From an uncultured Gammaproteobacteria bacterium (GTDB lineage Bacteria; Pseudomonadota; Gammaproteobacteria; Arenicellales; Poriferihabitantaceae): a DNA stretch of 8,958 nt. The position numbers and the translations under genes are program-made. The first letter of the stretch is position 1. Each line of letters opens with the position of its first letter. A model generated the notes under the pieces. It saw only the letters and a list, made by a program, of their open reading frames with translations. It was not told the origin of the DNA and ran no database searches. This document shows positions 7,008 through 8,958 of this stretch, one piece after another. The stretch spans positions 1 to 8,958 of the forward strand of contig CALIFM010000075.1 in the NCBI GenBank assembly GCA_938021685.1, in the 5' to 3' direction.

Positions 7008-7636
7008 GGCTTACCTCTTGTTTGAGATGTCACTCGCGTCTCGGATGCCAAGTCCACCACACGCAAACGATCTTCTTTACGTACCACTACCTGCTGCGCG
7101 GGGTTCACGGCCTTGTTAGGCTTAGTGCGCTTGCGGTGAGTCAAAGCAATAGCAGCTAACATGGCCACCAACAAGATCAGCGCAGCCACTTCAAAAGCCA
7201 GCACATAATCGGTGTAAATAATCATACCCAGCGCCTTGGTGTTGGAATAGTCCGCTGGCAAATCTAACGGCGGAGCGGGGAAATCAGCGCTCGAAAAACT
7301 GCCATTAAACACAAATACCAGCTGTGCCACCAACAAAGCCGCAATGGCAAGACCATAAGGCAGGTAACGGGTAAAACCTGCACGCATCGCGGCCAAGTCA
7401 ATGTCTAGCATCATCACGACAAACAAGAACAGCACCATCACCGCACCGACATAAACCAAAATCAGCACAATGGCCAAAAATTCGGCCTGCAAGGTCAGCC
7501 AAACACCGGCTGCCCCTACAAAGGCGAGCACTAAAAACAAGGCTGCTTTCACAGGGTTTTTAATCGTTACCACTGCCATAGCCGCCAATACACAGATCGC
7601 CGCGAAGAAGTAAAAAGTAAGCTGAATAAAGGTCAT
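7004..7636 (-). CDS. nuoJ: NADH-quinone oxidoreductase subunit J
   Basis: This membrane subunit of complex I (ND6 homologue) has five predicted helices within residues 1-166. The signature ILVYVGAVMVLFLFVVMML (59-77) is the third helix, whose pi-bulge around Tyr62 changes shape during coupling. The protein has 210 residues, against 184 in E. coli. The excess includes a hydrophilic, Lys- and Arg-rich tail from His167 onward, probably on the cytoplasmic side by the positive-inside rule. I recall tails of this sort in betaproteobacterial NuoJ. The ATG at 7636 is the only normal start codon after the in-frame stop upstream. Its SD, AAGGA, is 12 nt away, which is long, and a three-codon ORF lies between them. 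nuoI ends 7 nt before it. Confidence 0.97.
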   Translation of the reverse strand: MTFIQLTFYFFAAICVLAAMAVVTIKNPVKAALFLVLAFVGAAGVWLTLQAEFLAIVLILVYVGAVMVLFLFVVMMLDIDLAAMRAGFTRYLPYGLAIAALLVAQLVFVFNGSFSSADFPAPPLDLPADYSNTKALGMIIYTDYVLAFEVAALILLVAMLAAIALTHRKRTKPNKAVNPAQQVVVRKEDRLRVVDLASETRVTSQTRGKP

Positions 7637-7644
7637 GACAACAT
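7633..7644 (-). other. Three-codon ORF bridging nuoI stop and nuoJ start
   Basis: On the minus strand the nuoI stop TAA overlaps an ATG (TAATG). This opens ATG TTG TCA TGA, whose stop overlaps the nuoJ start as ATGA. The AAGGA ribosome binding site is 4 nt from this first ATG but 12 nt from the nuoJ ATG. The site may therefore load ribosomes on the mini-ORF, which then re-start on nuoJ. The layout is visible; the function is inferred. Confidence 0.25.
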
Positions 7645-8153
7645 TAATTCCTTATTGAGCTAGGGCGGTGGTACTTGGCGTCTTGCGCGCGGTTAGCAGC
7701 AATCGACTTTTCATACAAATCGCCAATCTCAAGCAGCTTTTTCTTGTCGTATACGCGCTCGCCAGGACCGTCTTCCATATGGAATTCATGAATATCGGTC
7801 ATCACAATCGCATCCACCGGGCAAGCTTCTTCACAAAAGCCACAATAAATGCACTTAAACATGTCAATATCATAGCGTTTGGTTCGACGCTCGCCCGTTG
7901 GCGCCTCGGTCGATTCAATGGTGATTGCCAAGGCTGGGCACACCGCCTCACATAATTTGCAAGCAATACAGCGCTCAGTGCCGTCTTCGTAACGGCGCTG
8001 TGCATGCATGCCGCGAAAGCGCACCGATTTAGGCGTTTTCTCTTCCGGGTACATAATGGTCTCTTTTTTACCGAAGAAGTGCTTGCCCGTCACCCCTAAG
8101 CCTTGCAATAGCTCAATCAAGCCAAAGGTTTTAAAAAATTGTTTAATGCCCAT
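7644..8153 (-). CDS. nuoI: NADH-quinone oxidoreductase subunit I (two 4Fe-4S clusters)
   Basis: This peripheral subunit of complex I passes electrons from the hydrophilic arm to cluster N2 (in NuoB) through two [4Fe-4S] clusters, N6a and N6b. It has 169 residues. Two ferredoxin motifs are complete: CIACKLCEAVCP with Cys62, 65, 68, 72 and CIYCGFCEEACP with Cys101, 104, 107, 111. The N-terminal amphipathic part (about 1-35) and the PRFRG-like element VRFRGMH (44-50) are typical of NuoI and anchor it against NuoH. The final HRPSSIRN is a slight extension past the DAKYH at which many homologues end. The ATG at 8153 has an AGGG ribosome binding site 7 nt upstream, and the gap to nuoH is 9 nt. Confidence 0.98.
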   Translation of the reverse strand: MGIKQFFKTFGLIELLQGLGVTGKHFFGKKETIMYPEEKTPKSVRFRGMHAQRRYEDGTERCIACKLCEAVCPALAITIESTEAPTGERRTKRYDIDMFKCIYCGFCEEACPVDAIVMTDIHEFHMEDGPGERVYDKKKLLEIGDLYEKSIAANRAQDAKYHRPSSIRN

Positions 8154-8162
8154 ATTGCAGCC

Positions 8163-8957
8163 CTACTTAAAAAGAAAGCCAAATGGCGTAAAGAAACGCG
8201 CAACCGCGATCACAGCGATCCAAACCAAGGTAACAGGAATCAGTACCTTCCAGCCTAAACGCATAATTTGGTCATAGCGGTAGCGCGGGAAAGTCGCGCG
8301 AAACCATAAAAAGAAAAAGGCCACGAATGCCGTCTTACCAAAAAACCAAAAGAACGGTGGAACCCACGTGAATGGCGCGATATCAGCCAAGGGCTGCCAA
8401 CCACCCAAGAACAGCAGCACAGTAAGCGCTGAAATCAAGATCATATTGGCGTATTCGGCCAAAAAGAACACTGCGAAGGTCATACCTGAGTATTCAACAT
8501 GAAAACCCGCCACAATCTCTGATTCGCCCTCAGCCACATCAAAAGGCGCGCGATTGGTTTCGGCCACCCCTGAGATAAAATACACAATAAATAGCGGAAA
8601 CAGCGGCAAGAAATACCACTGCCAAAAGCCGCCTGATTGCGCCCGCACGATATCGCCTAAATTCAGCGAACCCGCACACATCAGCACACCCACCAAAGCA
8701 AAGCCCATTGCAATTTCATAGGCCACGATTTGCGCTGCTGAGCGCATTGCGCCTAAAAAGGCATACTTGGAGTTGGATGCCCAACCGGCAATGATAATGC
8801 CGTATACACCCATAGAAGTAAGGGCCAGCACAAACAATAAACTGGCGTTAATATCGGCCAACACCAAGTTTTCGGTAAAAGGGATCACTGCCCATGCTGC
8901 CAGTGCTGGCCCAATGGACAGCAACGGTGCGCCCAAAAATAAATACTTATTTGATTT
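8163..8957 (-). CDS. nuoH: NADH-quinone oxidoreductase subunit H, C-terminal 264 residues
   Basis: This membrane subunit of complex I (ND1 homologue) forms the floor of the quinone-binding chamber and the first part of the proton path. The frame stays open to the window edge: the first complete codons read KSNKYLFLGAP, a conserved NuoH stretch, so the TTG at 8936 is not a start. Roughly 75-90 N-terminal residues are missing. Numbered within this fragment, I see GWASNSKYAFLGAMRSAAQI (58-77), VAYEIAMG (78-85), the acidic quinone-site loop AETNRAPFDVAEGESE (132-147) followed by FHVEY (152-156), and the end motif RATFPRYRYDQIM (220-232). The acidic residues of the loop, central to coupling in this family, are present. 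It ends 9 nt before nuoI. Confidence 0.97.
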   Translation of the reverse strand, partial: KSNKYLFLGAPLLSIGPALAAWAVIPFTENLVLADINASLLFVLALTSMGVYGIIIAGWASNSKYAFLGAMRSAAQIVAYEIAMGFALVGVLMCAGSLNLGDIVRAQSGGFWQWYFLPLFPLFIVYFISGVAETNRAPFDVAEGESEIVAGFHVEYSGMTFAVFFLAEYANMILISALTVLLFLGGWQPLADIAPFTWVPPFFWFFGKTAFVAFFFLWFRATFPRYRYDQIMRLGWKVLIPVTLVWIAVIAVARFFTPFGFLFK

Positions 8958-8958
8958 G

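Noticed and set aside
7802..8005. Second minus-strand frame of 67 codons inside nuoI
   Set aside because: It overlaps the ferredoxin-cluster part of nuoI in another frame, and its Cys and Arg content is what that shift would produce.
1..8958. A new defence, mobile or biosynthetic system
   Set aside because: All long frames are explained by complex I, Ddl and DUF2853. There are no repeats, integrases, toxins or nucleases to support such a system.

Overview
The window is the distal part of a chromosomal nuo operon (respiratory complex I, type I NADH:quinone oxidoreductase) read entirely on the minus strand, followed on the same strand by two housekeeping or unknown genes. The complete H-I-J-K-L-M-N gene order, the 162-170-residue class NuoI, a NuoJ with a long basic C-terminal tail and a DdlA-type ligase fit a proteobacterium. 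The NuoI and NuoJ sequences look most like beta- or gammaproteobacterial versions. I cannot place it more finely from sequence alone. Base composition is moderate, with no sign of recent transfer.

Layout, in transcription order from right to left: nuoH (8163-8957, 5' end cut by the window edge), nuoI (7644-8153), nuoJ (7004-7636), nuoK (6702-7007), nuoL (4733-6697, GTG start), nuoM (3211-4689), nuoN (1769-3214), an 87-nt spacer, ddl (581-1681, D-alanine--D-alanine ligase), a 91-nt spacer, and a DUF2853-family small protein gene (157-489). A strong intrinsic terminator (about 110-136) closes the minus-strand block. The first 82 bases hold what looks like the last 26 codons of a membrane protein on the plus strand, so the terminator sits between two convergent genes.

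The nuo genes are tightly packed (gaps of 9, 7 and 4 nt, ATGA overlaps at J/K and M/N, one 43-nt gap at L/M), which implies one transcript and coupled translation. Together they encode the membrane arm of complex I: NuoH forms the quinone-site base, NuoI carries clusters N6a and N6b, NuoJ and NuoK form the E-channel region, and NuoL, NuoM and NuoN are the three antiporter-like proton pumps. All the key Glu and Lys residues of the pump subunits are present, so the enzyme looks functional. No terminator is visible between nuoN and ddl, so ddl may be read as the tail of this operon.

I found no mobile element, CRISPR array, tRNA or rRNA, and no evidence for a new multi-gene system. The points worth a second look are small: two tiny ORFs that join nuo genes through ATGA overlaps, a hairpin over the ddl ribosome binding site, sequence deviations in Ddl, a Cys- and Met-rich DUF2853 protein, and the plus-strand gene tail at the left edge.
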